From contig NZ_JXUW01000010.1 of NCBI RefSeq assembly GCF_000949255.1, forward strand, positions 1 through 64,000: DNA of 64,000 nucleotides, in the 5' to 3' direction. A program made the position numbers and the translations under genes. The notes beneath the pieces were generated by a model. That model saw nothing but the letters and a program-made list of their open reading frames with translations. It was not told the origin of the DNA and made no database searches. Shown here in pieces: positions 18,127 through 28,821 of this stretch (position 1 is the stretch's first letter; the number at the start of each line of letters is the position of its first letter). This DNA is from Ferrimicrobium acidiphilum DSM 19497 (lineage in GTDB: Bacteria > Actinomycetota > Acidimicrobiia > Acidimicrobiales > Acidimicrobiaceae).

Positions 18127-19265
18127 GGCTCCCTCGAGTGGCGAAGAGCAGCGAGTCCAACGAGATCGCCGTGTTCAAGGTACTCAAGGGTGGCACCTCC
18201 ACCAGTGGAAAGATGGGAGACATTCTTGGCAAGTCCAGCCTGATGAAGCGCTGCAACCGAATCACCACCGCCGACCACGCTATAGGCCTCAGAGCGCCCA
18301 ATGGCCGCTGCCACCCCATCGGTTCCCTGTCGAAAGCGAGGGTCTTCAAAGACCCCCATTGGACCGTTCCAAAGAATCGAACGCGCATCTACGAGAATCT
18401 CTCCAAAGCGCTCCACGGTCGCAGCACCAACATCGAGTCCCCTGTACCCAGCTGGCACTCCAAGTCCGAATCGTTGCGGCTCACCGGTTCGCTCGCCTTC
18501 ACCAAAGCTGTCTCCGGTGGCCAGCCCCATGATATCGAGAGGAAGCACAACCTTTCCTGTGTCGAGCAGGTGTTGGCACTGATCAATCATCTGTTCCTCT
18601 ACTAGTGAGTCTCCGACCTCCACTCCTCTAGCAGCTAGGAAGGTAAAACACATACCTCCGCCAACCAAGAGCGTATCCACCTGACGCACCAAGGCGTTGA
18701 GTAGCCCGAGCTTATCGGAGACCTTAGCTCCACCCAACACCGCCACATAGGGGCGGGCAGGCGCCTCGAGCAACAATGTCAGGTTCTTAACCTCCTCAAG
18801 CAAGGTGATCCCACCTGCGGATGGAAGCAGCGGAGGGACACCGACAATCGAGGCATGTCGACGATGAGACACCCCAAAGGCATCGTTAACGTAGACGTCG
18901 AATCCAGCCGCTAGCTCAGCTGCAAAACCAGGATCATTCGCCTCCTCCCTTGGATCGAAGCGCAGATTCTCAAGCACCTCGACCTCAGGGAAGTGGTCAG
19001 CGATTACAGCCCTAACCGGCTCCATATCGAAGGCCGAATCAACTCCCTTTGGACGCCCTAGATGCGAACAGACCACCACCTCGGCACCTGCTTCGCGTAG
19101 ACGCGCGATTGTAGACAGGGCAGCATCGATGCGAAAACTATCTGCAACCACACGCGTCCCATCAGGAGCGGTACGCAGCGGGACGTTTAGATCAGCACGC
19201 AACAGGACACGGTGGCCGGGCCGAAGCTCAAGATCGTCAATAGTAGGTATCGCCGACGGCCTCAC
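18123..19265 (-). CDS. pgk: Phosphoglycerate kinase
   Basis: Makes ATP from 1,3-bisphosphoglycerate. The N-terminal signature RADLNVPL is present, as are the substrate loop with SHLGRP, LENLRFDPREE, the nucleotide-binding LGGAKVSDKL, and the C-terminal GGGDSVAAL hinge region. At 380 aa it is slightly short but complete. It overlaps gap by 4 nt upstream and tpiA by 4 nt downstream, so the three enzymes are one coupled operon. Confidence 0.96.
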   Translation of the reverse strand: MRPSAIPTIDDLELRPGHRVLLRADLNVPLRTAPDGTRVVADSFRIDAALSTIARLREAGAEVVVCSHLGRPKGVDSAFDMEPVRAVIADHFPEVEVLENLRFDPREEANDPGFAAELAAGFDVYVNDAFGVSHRRHASIVGVPPLLPSAGGITLLEEVKNLTLLLEAPARPYVAVLGGAKVSDKLGLLNALVRQVDTLLVGGGMCFTFLAARGVEVGDSLVEEQMIDQCQHLLDTGKVVLPLDIMGLATGDSFGEGERTGEPQRFGLGVPAGYRGLDVGAATVERFGEILVDARSILWNGPMGVFEDPRFRQGTDGVAAAIGRSEAYSVVGGGDSVAALHQAGLAKNVSHLSTGGGATLEYLEHGDLVGLAALRHSREP

Positions 19266-20293
19266 AGGCTGTGGATCCCTCGTCCTACCACCATCGCCAG
19301 ATCAACTAGACGAGATGAATAGCCCCACTCGTTGTCATACCAACCAAACGCCTTGACCAGACTTGTCCCATTGCCAAGGTCGAGCACCGTTGTAAGCAAT
19401 GAGTCGAAGGTACATGATGCTGGCGAACCGACAATATCAGTTGAGACCAGAGGCTCCTCCGAGTAGACCAGCACAGACGCGAGTGGACCCTTCGTGCTCG
19501 CCTCGCGAAAGGCAAGGTTAACATCCTGGGCAGTGATGGAGCCGCGTACCACCATCGTCACGTCGGTCAAGGAACCATCGGCCACTGGAACCCGAATAGC
19601 CACCCCATCTAGCCGCCCCTGCATAGCAGGAATTACCAGCGACGTAGCCTTCGCCGCCCCGGTCGACGTGGGGACTATGTTGACGGCTGCAGCCCTGGCG
19701 CGGCGCAGATCCTTGTGCGGAAGGTCGAGGAGGTTCTGATCATTTGTATAGGCGTGCACAGTCGTCATGAGCCCCTGATTGATGCCAAAGGCATCGTCCA
19801 ACACCTTCACCATAGGGACAAAGCAGTTAGTGGTGCAGGAGGCGTTTGAGATGATCTTGTGTCGCTCAGGGTCGTATTCGTCATCATTGACCCCAACTAC
19901 GAAGGTACCGTCGACGTTGGTCGCCGGCGCCGAGATCAGCACCCGCTTTGCACCAGCGGCGAGGTGCGCCGCTGCTCTCTGGCCATCGGTGAAGATACCG
20001 GTCGACTCGATCACGCAATCGACGCCAAGTTCACCCCAAGGGAGCGCAGCCGGGTCACGCTCGCTTAGCACTCGCATTCGCTGTCCGCCTGCAACCAGAT
20101 CATCGCCATCGAGTCGCACCTCGCCAGGGAAACGTCCTTGGGTGGAGTCATGCGCCAAGAGATGCGCGTTCACGCTTGGGGAGGTGAGGTCATTGATCGC
20201 CACGATCTCAATCGGGTGACCACCAGCCGCAACTGCCCTAACAAAACTACGCCCAATACGTCCAAAACCGTTGATTGCCACACGATATGCCAT
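19262..20293 (-). CDS. gap: Glyceraldehyde-3-phosphate dehydrogenase, type I
   Basis: NAD(P)-dependent glycolytic/gluconeogenic dehydrogenase. It shows the Rossmann motif INGFGRIGRSFVR, the catalytic cysteine in SNASCTTNC, and the PTSTGAAKA and WYDNEWGYSSRLVD signatures. The frame also opens at a TTG immediately before the ATG, but AAGGGG lies 5 nt upstream of the ATG at 20293, so I use that start (343 aa). It is the first gene of the gap-pgk-tpiA operon, with 152 nt of upstream DNA that must carry the promoter. The place normally held by whiA, between yvcK and gap, is empty. Confidence 0.96.
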   Translation of the reverse strand: MAYRVAINGFGRIGRSFVRAVAAGGHPIEIVAINDLTSPSVNAHLLAHDSTQGRFPGEVRLDGDDLVAGGQRMRVLSERDPAALPWGELGVDCVIESTGIFTDGQRAAAHLAAGAKRVLISAPATNVDGTFVVGVNDDEYDPERHKIISNASCTTNCFVPMVKVLDDAFGINQGLMTTVHAYTNDQNLLDLPHKDLRRARAAAVNIVPTSTGAAKATSLVIPAMQGRLDGVAIRVPVADGSLTDVTMVVRGSITAQDVNLAFREASTKGPLASVLVYSEEPLVSTDIVGSPASCTFDSLLTTVLDLGNGTSLVKAFGWYDNEWGYSSRLVDLAMVVGRGIHSL

Positions 20294-20445
20294 CAATACC
20301 CCTTACATTCTCACTGGTCCATCGCCGTCGAAAAGAGTCAGAAATGCTAGGTCAAGAACCTCACACTAGACTCGCCGCCCAACCTGAGCCGTGCAGGTCA
20401 ACTCTAGCGGCATGAACTCCTGCTCCTGTAGACGACGCGCAACCT

Positions 20446-21336
20446 CTACCTTCGTTGTCCGATCTTGGCCAAACTAGTAAACGCACTTGCCAACAACGAT
20501 GGACTATGCCGTACACCGTCCTCACTCAAATGTCCCTCCCAAACCGAGAGCCTCGCGCGCCCACCAAGATCGGTCACCCTCGACTTAGCCTCGACAAACT
20601 TATGCGCTACCACGACGTCTGGCACTATACCGTGGTCAACAAGGGCCAGGATGGTTCGGTCGGTATCATAGTGGCGCGTCTCAGCCTCCTGAGGAGCAAG
20701 GTTAGCCACAAACACCACCACTGCTCGGGTATCGCAGAGGGCCTTAACCATACCTGGGGCGAGTGCAGTTGCTAGGACGCTGGTATAGAGAGAACCGGGC
20801 CCAAGGACCACCACATCGGCGCCGATCACCTCAGCCACCGCAGCCTCAAAGGGAGGAACATCAGGTTCGATCCAAACCCTGGCGACCGACGGTGACCAGT
20901 GGACCTCTAACTGTCCAACCAGAGGGTTACCAAGGGTATCTACTCCATGAAGTTCAAGTGGGGCATTGCTAACCGGCAACACGCGCGCATCGAGGTCACC
21001 AAGCGCCCTCAACTCCTCTAACGCCGCGTCAAGGCTTCCTGTCTTTTCGAGCAGGCCGAAGAGCATGAGATTGCCGAGGGCATGTCCAGCTAGCTCTCCC
21101 GTCTGAAACCGATACTCTAGGAGGCTGGCTAGCTGCGAATACTCCCCTAGTAGGTTAGAGACGGTAAGACGAGCATCGCCAAGAGCTGGACAGTCGTGCC
21201 AAAACTCTCGGAGCCGACCGCTCGAGCCACCGTTATCGGCAACTCCAACGATCGCTGTTACCTCATCGGCGATTGTGCGCAGCGCCTGCAACGAAGCCGC
21301 CAGCCCGTGACCCCCACCAAGTGCCACAGCGCGCAT
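20446..21336 (-). CDS. yvcK: YvcK/CofD-like gluconeogenesis factor
   Basis: Member of the YvcK family (CofD-like fold), which binds UDP-sugars and affects cell-wall metabolism and growth on gluconeogenic carbon sources. Motifs: the N-terminal ALGGGHGLAASLQALR, then VGVADNGGSSGRLREFW, and later LGPGSLYTSVLATAL. At 296 aa it is near usual length. Its ATG shares a base with the rapZ stop (TAATG). In actinobacteria and firmicutes it sits between rapZ and whiA; here the upstream partner is present and whiA is missing. Confidence 0.92.
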   Translation of the reverse strand: MRAVALGGGHGLAASLQALRTIADEVTAIVGVADNGGSSGRLREFWHDCPALGDARLTVSNLLGEYSQLASLLEYRFQTGELAGHALGNLMLFGLLEKTGSLDAALEELRALGDLDARVLPVSNAPLELHGVDTLGNPLVGQLEVHWSPSVARVWIEPDVPPFEAAVAEVIGADVVVLGPGSLYTSVLATALAPGMVKALCDTRAVVVFVANLAPQEAETRHYDTDRTILALVDHGIVPDVVVAHKFVEAKSRVTDLGGRARLSVWEGHLSEDGVRHSPSLLASAFTSLAKIGQRR

Positions 21337-22190
21337 TACTCTGTCCGTTCCAAGTCACGATGGGAGGTCTGCACCGAGAACCCGGCCTGCGTGATTCGCC
21401 TCGCCACCAACTCTGCTATCACCACCGAACGGTGTCGCCCCCCTGTGCAACCAACGGTGACGTTGAGATAAGACTTCCCTTCCGCCACAAACCGCGGGAG
21501 CAGAAACTCGACCAGAGGCCAAAGGTGTTCGAGGAAGGGAGTGGTATCTGGCTGCGCAAGCACAAACTCCCGGACCTCTTGATCAAGACCAGACTTTGAA
21601 CGTAGCTGTGAGTACCAATACGGGTTGGGCAAAAACCGGGCATCGAACACGAGATCCGCATCCAGGGGAATCCCATACTTATACCCAAACGAGGTCACTC
21701 GAACCTGAAGCCGCTGGCGAAGTGCAGTAGGATCAGCGAGTTCGAGGACCCTAGCACGCAGATCATGGACGCTCAAAGCTGACGTCTCCACAATCACATC
21801 AGCGAGATCTCGCACCTTCTCCAGCGAGACTCGCTCAAGGGCGATCGCCGGTGCCAATCCCTCGGCCACTATCGGATGTCGGCGCTTGGTTCCCTCAAAA
21901 CGCGAGATCAACACGTCATCGCGCGCCTCGAGGAAAATCATCTGAACATCAATCGGTGCCGCCTTGAGCTCGTCTATCAACTCGACGAGCTGGAAGAAGT
22001 CGTTGTTCGAAGGGTATCCAAGGACCAGGGCGAGCTTGTCGATGCTGCCCTGGGACCCAAGCTCAACAACCTTTGAGATCAGCGAGAGAGGGAGGTTATC
22101 TATGACGAACCATCCAGCATCCTCAAGCGCCGCACCCGCTGTTGAGCGCCCTGCCCCCGACATTCCAGCGACGACAACCAACTGGCTCAT
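21336..22190 (-). CDS. rapZ: RapZ/YvcJ nucleotide-binding protein
   Basis: P-loop protein of the RapZ/YvcJ family. The Walker A motif GMSGAGRST is at residues 9-17, and the C-terminal domain carries the family block VTVGCTGGRHRSV with the conserved Cys/Gly-His region. In E. coli RapZ is an RNA adaptor controlling GlmS; in Gram-positive bacteria YvcJ hydrolyses nucleotides and its exact role is unsettled. At 284 aa it is full length. It overlaps the methyltransferase gene by 4 nt upstream and yvcK by 1 nt downstream. Confidence 0.93.
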   Translation of the reverse strand: MSQLVVVAGMSGAGRSTAGAALEDAGWFVIDNLPLSLISKVVELGSQGSIDKLALVLGYPSNNDFFQLVELIDELKAAPIDVQMIFLEARDDVLISRFEGTKRRHPIVAEGLAPAIALERVSLEKVRDLADVIVETSALSVHDLRARVLELADPTALRQRLQVRVTSFGYKYGIPLDADLVFDARFLPNPYWYSQLRSKSGLDQEVREFVLAQPDTTPFLEHLWPLVEFLLPRFVAEGKSYLNVTVGCTGGRHRSVVIAELVARRITQAGFSVQTSHRDLERTE

Positions 22191-22942
22191 GGGCGACGCT
22201 CAAAATGCAAGACGAGCAGGCGAGGGTACTCCTGGACCTGCCTATACTCGTCGGCACGAGCCACGAAACCAGGGGGAGGAGCTGGTTCTTCCATGCCGAC
22301 GAGAGTCAATCCCCTGTCGCTAGCACGGTTGACATACTGAGAAAGTGGGCGATGGACAAAGGGTACAAACACCTGCGCATCCACCTCCTCCATCTGGATG
22401 TCTTCACGAAGATACGGGCCAAGTCGCCAGTACTGCTCACCGAGTTCAACGTCATCGATGAAGCCTGACCCTGGAGTCTGGAGGATCGGATGGTTGAGAA
22501 GGAGTAAGAATCGACCGCCAGCCTCGAGAACTCGCGCCACCTCCGCCAAGACCTCGTCGAGCTCTATAACGTGCTCTAGGACGAGACAGATAAGGACGGC
22601 ATCGAAGCTCCGATTCTGAAAAGGAAGCGCCGCCCCAGTCGCTAACACGGCTGACGACCCACGGATACGAGCCGTAGTTAACTGGGCATGAGAGCTATCG
22701 AGCACTACGGTATCGGCACCATCGTCAGCGAGAACGCGAGCTAACTGACCATCACCACCGCCAAGGTCTAACACCCTATGCGCACCACGAAGACCTAGAC
22801 GCACGATCGGCTTTATCTGCTCCTCATACTCGGCGTCACTACCCTCCGTAAACCCAGCCTGCCACCAGGACGCATTGGTCTCCCATGACTCACGCAAAAT
22901 AAGTGGCCACTCCGGCAGCGAACGAAATGCTTCGAGATCCAC
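22187..22942 (-). CDS. Class I SAM-dependent methyltransferase
   Basis: Predicted methyltransferase of 251 aa. The SAM-binding motif VLDLGGGDGQLARVL lies near residue 57, followed by VVLDSSHAQL (acidic ribose-binding residue) and FDAVLICLVLEHV (motif II) leading to ARVLEAGGRFLLLLNHP. The substrate is unknown; the C-terminal third is not distinctive. It sits inside the usually tight uvrC-rapZ junction, 2 nt from uvrC and overlapping rapZ by 4 nt, so it is part of the operon. Confidence 0.85.
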   Translation of the reverse strand: MDLEAFRSLPEWPLILRESWETNASWWQAGFTEGSDAEYEEQIKPIVRLGLRGAHRVLDLGGGDGQLARVLADDGADTVVLDSSHAQLTTARIRGSSAVLATGAALPFQNRSFDAVLICLVLEHVIELDEVLAEVARVLEAGGRFLLLLNHPILQTPGSGFIDDVELGEQYWRLGPYLREDIQMEEVDAQVFVPFVHRPLSQYVNRASDRGLTLVGMEEPAPPPGFVARADEYRQVQEYPRLLVLHFERRP

Positions 22943-22944
22943 TT

Positions 22945-24825
22945 CTACTCCTCGCTTGGGCTACTCGTCGTACCGTAGACTTTAGTCAGTTGCTCTAGGA
23001 GTTGCGTGGCCACGGCCCGGGGTACGATCTTTGTAGCCACGAGTTCGTCCTGAGAAGCTTGAGCAATCTCAAATACAGAGCCGTAATGTGCCAGCAGTTT
23101 CGAGCGCCGTTTGGGGCCCAGGCCCGGAATCTGGTCGAGCACCGACTGCTCTGCGGTGATGGTACGCCGTCGTCTGTGGTAGGTGATTGCGAATCGATGC
23201 GACTCATCCCGGAGCGTCTGTAGCAAGTAGAGTGCTTGGCTGCCTCGAGGCAAGCGCAGCGGCTCACTGAGCTGAGGACGATAGACCTCCTCGAAACTCT
23301 TGGCAAGCGATGCGAGCTCGATCGACGAGCTCAGTCCGAGCTCCGCTAGGACGCGAATGCCGACCGAAAGTTGACCAGCACCACCGTCGAGTAGGATCAG
23401 GTTAGGTCGATAGGCGAATCTCCTACTCCTATCGAGATCGCCTTGCTGCTCGGCGAGCAGGCGGCTAAGTCGTCGACGCAACACCTCCTCCATGGCAGCA
23501 AAGTCATCATTCTTCGGGATAGACACCCCGAAGTGGCGATAGTCCCGATGCTTCATCAAGCCATCTTCCATAACAACCATCGACCCAACATAGTTGGTCC
23601 CCTGAAGATGGCTCATGTCATAACACTCGATTCGCAGGGGAGACTCACGAAGGTTCAAGCGTCGAGCCAGATCAACGAGTGCCTCTGCTCTAGCGTTGTG
23701 GTCGCTTGCACGCCGAGTCCGATGTCGGCGAAACTCCTGACGTGCATTCTCTGTCGCCGTCGCTACTAGTGCACGAGGTCTCCCACGCTGCCCAACGCCA
23801 CACTGCACCCTTCTGCCGGCCAGCTCACTAAGCAACTGCTCCAGCCGCTCCTGATCGGCTATTGGAGCTGGAAGAACCACCCTGGACGGATAGTCGAAGG
23901 CCTTCTCTGCGTAGTAGAGCTCTAAGACCCGCGTCAGCATCTCCTCCTGGGTGAGGTCCTCAACTAGATCAACGACGACGCCATTGGTGCCAACGACGCG
24001 ACCAGCGCGCACTCGAAGCGCCTGCAGGCTCACCTCGAGCTCGTCTGCGCTAAACCCAAATACGTCCATATCGGCATCGCTGCTGACGACCATCTCCTGC
24101 CGTTCAAGAACGCTGGTGATAGCCTCTAGCTGGTCCCTGTACCTCGCAGCCTGTTCAAACTCAAGCGCCTTAGCCGCCTGTCGCATCTTGGCCTCTATGC
24201 CGTTGGCGAGCTCAGTTCCTTGCCCACCAAGGAACTGAGAGACACGCTCCACCATCTCGCGGTATTCGGCCTGAGTAACCGCACCGATACACGGTCCGAC
24301 ACATCTACCGATATGGTAGTACAAGCACGGTCGGCCATCACGAGTATGCCGGGCTAGTTTGGCAGCCGAACAGCTCCGGAGCGGCAACGCCCGCAGAAGC
24401 AGATCGAGCGTCTCTCTTGCTGCACCCGAACTTACATATGGACCAAAATAACGAACCTTGGAGCGGCGTGCTCCTCGTACCAACATCGCGCGTGGCCACT
24501 CCTCGTTGGTGGTAACAGCAATCATCGGATAGCTCTTGTCGTCACGCAACCTGATATTGTAACGCGGGTGGTGTTCCTTGATCAACGAGTACTCAAGCAT
24601 GAATGCCTCTGCGTCGCTGGCGACCGTGATCCAAGTTACGGACTCAGCAACCGCCAACATAGCACGAGTCTTACCAGCTAAAGTCTCCGGAGAGACGAAG
24701 TAGCTCGATAGTCGATTTCGCAACGACTTCGCCTTGCCAACATAGATCACCCGACCCTCGGCGTCACGGAACTGGTACGAACCAGGTTGATCAGGGATCG
24801 AGGCTTTGTTTGGTCGCTCAATCAC
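22945..24825 (-). CDS. uvrC: Excinuclease ABC subunit C
   Basis: Dual-incision nuclease of nucleotide excision repair. Domains in order: GIY-YIG nuclease (residues 10-90, with [14 protein letters not shown]), the cysteine cluster region ([19 protein letters not shown]-x-IGRC), the UVR UvrB-binding motif (about 205-240), the RNase H-like endonuclease domain with [13 protein letters not shown] and LLDGGAGQL, and a C-terminal tandem HhH ([13 protein letters not shown]). It is 626 aa and complete. It overlaps the uvrA end by 8 nt. Confidence 0.97.
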   Translation of the reverse strand: MIERPNKASIPDQPGSYQFRDAEGRVIYVGKAKSLRNRLSSYFVSPETLAGKTRAMLAVAESVTWITVASDAEAFMLEYSLIKEHHPRYNIRLRDDKSYPMIAVTTNEEWPRAMLVRGARRSKVRYFGPYVSSGAARETLDLLLRALPLRSCSAAKLARHTRDGRPCLYYHIGRCVGPCIGAVTQAEYREMVERVSQFLGGQGTELANGIEAKMRQAAKALEFEQAARYRDQLEAITSVLERQEMVVSSDADMDVFGFSADELEVSLQALRVRAGRVVGTNGVVVDLVEDLTQEEMLTRVLELYYAEKAFDYPSRVVLPAPIADQERLEQLLSELAGRRVQCGVGQRGRPRALVATATENARQEFRRHRTRRASDHNARAEALVDLARRLNLRESPLRIECYDMSHLQGTNYVGSMVVMEDGLMKHRDYRHFGVSIPKNDDFAAMEEVLRRRLSRLLAEQQGDLDRSRRFAYRPNLILLDGGAGQLSVGIRVLAELGLSSSIELASLAKSFEEVYRPQLSEPLRLPRGSQALYLLQTLRDESHRFAITYHRRRRTITAEQSVLDQIPGLGPKRRSKLLAHYGSVFEIAQASQDELVATKIVPRAVATQLLEQLTKVYGTTSSPSEE

Positions 24826-27664
24826 GACGCAGCAGAGGCGCTAGGAACTGGCCCGTGTAACTGGCTGAGGCAGCAGCGACCTCTTCGGGAGTACCTGTAG
24901 CCAGTATCTGCCCGCCCCGTTCACCCCCATCAGGGCCGAGGTCAATGAGATAATCTGCCGTCTTGATAACATCTAGATTGTGCTCGATGACGACAACTGT
25001 GTTGCCTTGATCAACCAGAGTATGCAGGACAACGAGGAGCTTTCGAACGTCTTCGAAATGTAAGCCAGTAGTGGGCTCGTCGAGTATGTAGAGAGTCTTG
25101 CCGGTCGATCTCCTAGCCAACTCACTCGCGAGCTTGACTCGCTGAGCCTCCCCACCAGACAGAGTGGTTGCAGGTTGTCCGAGACGAACATAACCAAGAC
25201 CGACCTCATCGAGGGTCACCAGGTGTCGCACGATCGGCGGTTGTCTGGCAAAGAACTGGCGCGCATCCTCAATCGGCATGGCAAGAACATCGGCGATCGA
25301 ATGATCACGGTAGGTGATCTCCAACGTCTCACGGTTGAAACGAGCTCCGTTACAGGCCTCACAGGTCACAAAGACGTCCGGCAGAAAGTTCATCTCAATC
25401 CGGTTGGTGCCCTCTCCGCTACAGGCTTCGCACCGACCACCCTTGACGTTGAAGGAGAAACGTCCTGGCCTATAGCCACGAGCCCGAGCCTCAGGCATCT
25501 CAGCGAACAGCTTCCGAATGTGATCGAACATCCCTGTGTAGGTGGCCGGGTTAGACCGTGGAGTACGACCAATGGGCGACTGGTCTATGTCGATGACCTT
25601 GTCAATCAACTCAAGCCCAGTAATACCCTTGTGCCTGCCGGGTATATCGCGTGAACGATTGACCTCAGCCCGAGATGCCTTGAAGAGGATCTCGTTGACC
25701 AGTGACGACTTGCCTGAGCCCGCCACACCGGTAACGCAGGTGAAGACGCCAAGAGGGAAGGCCACGTCGATGTCCTTGAGATTATTTTCACGAGCTCCGT
25801 GAACGGTGATAAAACCACGTTCAGGGATACGACGAGCCTCAGGGACAGTCACACTTCGTCTTCCAGACAGATAGGCCCCAGTCAACGAGGACTTAGAGCG
25901 CAGCAGATCCTTAACCCTACCCTCAAACACGACCTGTCCGCCGTGCTCGCCGGCTCCTGGCCCAAAGTCGATAACGTGGTCGGCAGCACGAATCGTATCT
26001 TCGTCATGCTCGACGACTATGACTGTGTTCCCCTGATCGCGTAACTTCACAAGCGTATCGATAAGTCGATGATTATCGCGCTGATGAAGTCCAATGGATG
26101 GTTCATCGAGCACGTAGAGAACGCCAGCGAGGCCAGATCCAATCTGCGAGGCCAACCGGATTCGCTGTGCCTCGCCACCTGATAACGTGGCTGCGCTACG
26201 AGATAGCGTGAGATAATCGAGTCCTACATCGACCAGAAATCGCAATCTGGCAGAGATCTCCTTGAGAATCTGGACTGCAATTTGGCGCTCGCGCGAATCA
26301 AGGCTGAAGTGTTCGAGTCGGTCGAGTGCCTCACCTATCGGTAGCGCAACTAGGCGATCGATGGATATGTCATCGACGGTCACCGCTCGCGCCTCCGCCT
26401 TGAGTCTGGTGCCCTGACACCCTTCACATGGCACCTGACGCATGAACGACTCAATTATCGCCCGTGTGGTCTCGGTCTCGACCTCACCATGGCGGCGCTT
26501 CAAAAAGTTGACGACGCCTTCGTAAGTGAAGCTGTAGGAGCGTTCGCGACCTCGACGATCGACATACTCATGGAGGACCTTATCATCGACTCCATAGAGG
26601 ATTACATTGCGCTGTTCCTCGTTTAGCGAGCCCACCGGCTTGGTCAGCGGAATCTTGTACTCTTTGGCGACTCGCTCAAGCATGTGTTCGAGATAGTCGG
26701 CACGGAGGGCACTAAACGGTGCTACTGCACCTTGGAGCAGCGACCGCGAAGGATCCGGCATCACCAGTTCTTCATCGACCTCAAAACGCATGCCAAGCCC
26801 GGAACAGACCGGACAAGCACCAAACGGTGAATTAAAGGAGAAGTTTCTCGGTTCGAGCTTCCCGAGCGAGATTCCACAAGCCACACAGGCGAGCTCCTCA
26901 GAGTATCGCTCTGTACGTATGACCTGACGATCCTCATCAACCTCAAGCACATCCACACGACCCTTGGTCACCCCCAACGCCGTCTCCGTCGACTCGATCA
27001 GCCGCCGAACATCTGTGGGGCTCACGCGCAAACGATCGACGATCACCGAGATCGAGTGCGCCTCATAGCGTTCGAGTGTCACCTGCTTGCGATCACTGAG
27101 TTCAACGAGCTCCTCGTCGATCATGACCCGGGCGAATCCCTGTTTAGTGAGGTCGTCGAGCAACGCCTGGTACTCGCCCTTACGCTCCCGTACCAAAGGA
27201 GCGGCGATCATAACCCGACGATCAGCAAAGGTCGAGGCGATGAGATCAACTATCTCCTGCGGGGTTTGCTGAGACACCTCGCGGCCACATTGCGGACAGT
27301 GTGGATGTCCGATCCTAGCAAACAATAACCTAAGGTAGTCATAGATCTCGGTTACGGTGGCGACAGTGGAGCGTGGGTTATGAGAGGCAGTCTTCTGGTC
27401 GATAGAGATAGCTGGAGAAAGCCCCTCTATAAAGTCGACATCGGGCTTCTCCATCAATCCAAGAAACTGTCGTGCATATGACGAAAGCGATTCTACGTAG
27501 CGCCGTTGGCCCTCGGCGAAAATGGTGTCAAAAGCCAACGAACTCTTCCCGGAGCCAGAGAGACCAGTGAACACAACAAGGCGATCCCTCGGAATATCTA
27601 CCGAAATGTCCTTGAGGTTATGCTCACGCGCACCTTGCACTCTGAGAATATCAGGCATACCCAT
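24818..27664 (-). CDS. uvrA: Excinuclease ABC subunit A
   Basis: DNA damage sensor of nucleotide excision repair, with two ABC ATPase modules. The first Walker A is [14 protein letters not shown] near the N-terminus and the second is [12 protein letters not shown] near residue 650. Zinc-binding cysteine pairs are seen in [25 protein letters not shown] and [17 protein letters not shown] signatures LSGGEAQRI and LSGGEAQRV are both intact, each followed by LDEPSIGL or LDEPTTGL. At 948 aa it is full length. It is followed without a gap by uvrC; menF lies 5 nt upstream, so repair and menaquinone genes share one transcript here. Confidence 0.98.
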   Translation of the reverse strand: MGMPDILRVQGAREHNLKDISVDIPRDRLVVFTGLSGSGKSSLAFDTIFAEGQRRYVESLSSYARQFLGLMEKPDVDFIEGLSPAISIDQKTASHNPRSTVATVTEIYDYLRLLFARIGHPHCPQCGREVSQQTPQEIVDLIASTFADRRVMIAAPLVRERKGEYQALLDDLTKQGFARVMIDEELVELSDRKQVTLERYEAHSISVIVDRLRVSPTDVRRLIESTETALGVTKGRVDVLEVDEDRQVIRTERYSEELACVACGISLGKLEPRNFSFNSPFGACPVCSGLGMRFEVDEELVMPDPSRSLLQGAVAPFSALRADYLEHMLERVAKEYKIPLTKPVGSLNEEQRNVILYGVDDKVLHEYVDRRGRERSYSFTYEGVVNFLKRRHGEVETETTRAIIESFMRQVPCEGCQGTRLKAEARAVTVDDISIDRLVALPIGEALDRLEHFSLDSRERQIAVQILKEISARLRFLVDVGLDYLTLSRSAATLSGGEAQRIRLASQIGSGLAGVLYVLDEPSIGLHQRDNHRLIDTLVKLRDQGNTVIVVEHDEDTIRAADHVIDFGPGAGEHGGQVVFEGRVKDLLRSKSSLTGAYLSGRRSVTVPEARRIPERGFITVHGARENNLKDIDVAFPLGVFTCVTGVAGSGKSSLVNEILFKASRAEVNRSRDIPGRHKGITGLELIDKVIDIDQSPIGRTPRSNPATYTGMFDHIRKLFAEMPEARARGYRPGRFSFNVKGGRCEACSGEGTNRIEMNFLPDVFVTCEACNGARFNRETLEITYRDHSIADVLAMPIEDARQFFARQPPIVRHLVTLDEVGLGYVRLGQPATTLSGGEAQRVKLASELARRSTGKTLYILDEPTTGLHFEDVRKLLVVLHTLVDQGNTVVVIEHNLDVIKTADYLIDLGPDGGERGGQILATGTPEEVAAASASYTGQFLAPLLRRD

Positions 27665-27669
27665 CCACC

Positions 27670-28821
27670 TTAACGGGCACTCAAGGCACGCGTCACAACA
27701 TCGATCTTCGCTTCGATCTCAGCCACCTCTGAATCGACCTGGGAATCTGCAACAATCCCAGCGCCAGCGACTAGATCCAAACGGCCATCCACGACGCTCG
27801 CCCCTCGAATCGAGAGATAGACCTCACCGTCACCGAATGGATCCGTGAGACCAACAATCCCGGCGTACTTGCCACGAAAGATCTCCAATTCACGCAACAT
27901 CTCGACAGCACTGATCCGCGGAACACCTGAAACTGCTGCAGTTGGGGCGATAGCCAACACCACATCTGCGAGCGTCACCCCGGGCAGGAGCCGTCCTCGC
28001 ATAGGTGTAGCCAGGTGAATCAGACGACCAGCGTCAAAGAGTACCGGGCGTGCGGGTCTATCTAGCTCCTTCACAAAGCCGCCAAGATCGTCGCACAACT
28101 GCTCCACCATTAGCCGATGTTCGAACAGGTCCTTTGAGGAGTTCAACAACGCCACCTGACCGCCCCTCAAGGCGGTTCCGGCGAGCGGACGAAGCGAAAG
28201 CAGATTGCCTGATTTTGCGGCTACCAGCTCGGGCGAGGCACCAAAGAAGCCATCGACGCAGTAAAGGTGGCTCGCCGGATGTGCCTTCTTTAACCGAGAA
28301 AGGGCACCACCGATGGAAAATCTCTCGGTCACCTCCTGCGTTGCATGCCCGGCGACCACGAGTTTGGTGAGTTGCCCCTGATCGATCGCGAGCTTAGCGA
28401 GCTGAATTCGGCGCGACGTGGCCTCTAAGTCATGGACGCGATCCCCTTGGAGGAGGGCACCTCCGGCGACTATACGCACATCTGAGGCGAGCCCAAAAAT
28501 ACCTAGCTCGGATGCAGCCCGCGGATGTGCCTCATAGACATCAACCTCGAGACGATCCCTGCCCGCCACCAGAACGACAGGGTAGCTTCGAACTTGAAAT
28601 GACTCCGAGACAAGAAAACCACTAGACAGGAAACATGGTCCGGGCTGGCTGATACCAGGGTCGGATGCGCACAGAACGGGTTGTCCTACGCCCACGTAGA
28701 GACTGCCAGCAGCCTCAACCAGTTGGAAAGGGATGTGGTGGGCCTCAAGACTCGTAATGAATCCATAGAGAAGACCGGCTCCAAACGACCCGACCATAGA
28801 CAAACCGGCAAGAAACCTCAC
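27670..28821 (-). CDS. menF: Isochorismate synthase (MenF-type)
   Basis: Chorismate-binding enzyme that starts menaquinone synthesis. The C-terminal core has the family pattern: [59 protein letters not shown] and [16 protein letters not shown]. The PTAAVSGVP and [13 protein letters not shown] motifs favour isochorismate/salicylate-type enzymes over anthranilate synthase. The protein is 383 aa with a less conserved N-terminus. It starts at a GTG overlapping the menG stop (GTGA). Direct coupling to menG supports a menaquinone role rather than siderophore synthesis. Confidence 0.88.
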   Translation of the reverse strand: MRFLAGLSMVGSFGAGLLYGFITSLEAHHIPFQLVEAAGSLYVGVGQPVLCASDPGISQPGPCFLSSGFLVSESFQVRSYPVVLVAGRDRLEVDVYEAHPRAASELGIFGLASDVRIVAGGALLQGDRVHDLEATSRRIQLAKLAIDQGQLTKLVVAGHATQEVTERFSIGGALSRLKKAHPASHLYCVDGFFGASPELVAAKSGNLLSLRPLAGTALRGGQVALLNSSKDLFEHRLMVEQLCDDLGGFVKELDRPARPVLFDAGRLIHLATPMRGRLLPGVTLADVVLAIAPTAAVSGVPRISAVEMLRELEIFRGKYAGIVGLTDPFGDGEVYLSIRGASVVDGRLDLVAGAGIVADSQVDSEVAEIEAKIDVVTRALSAR

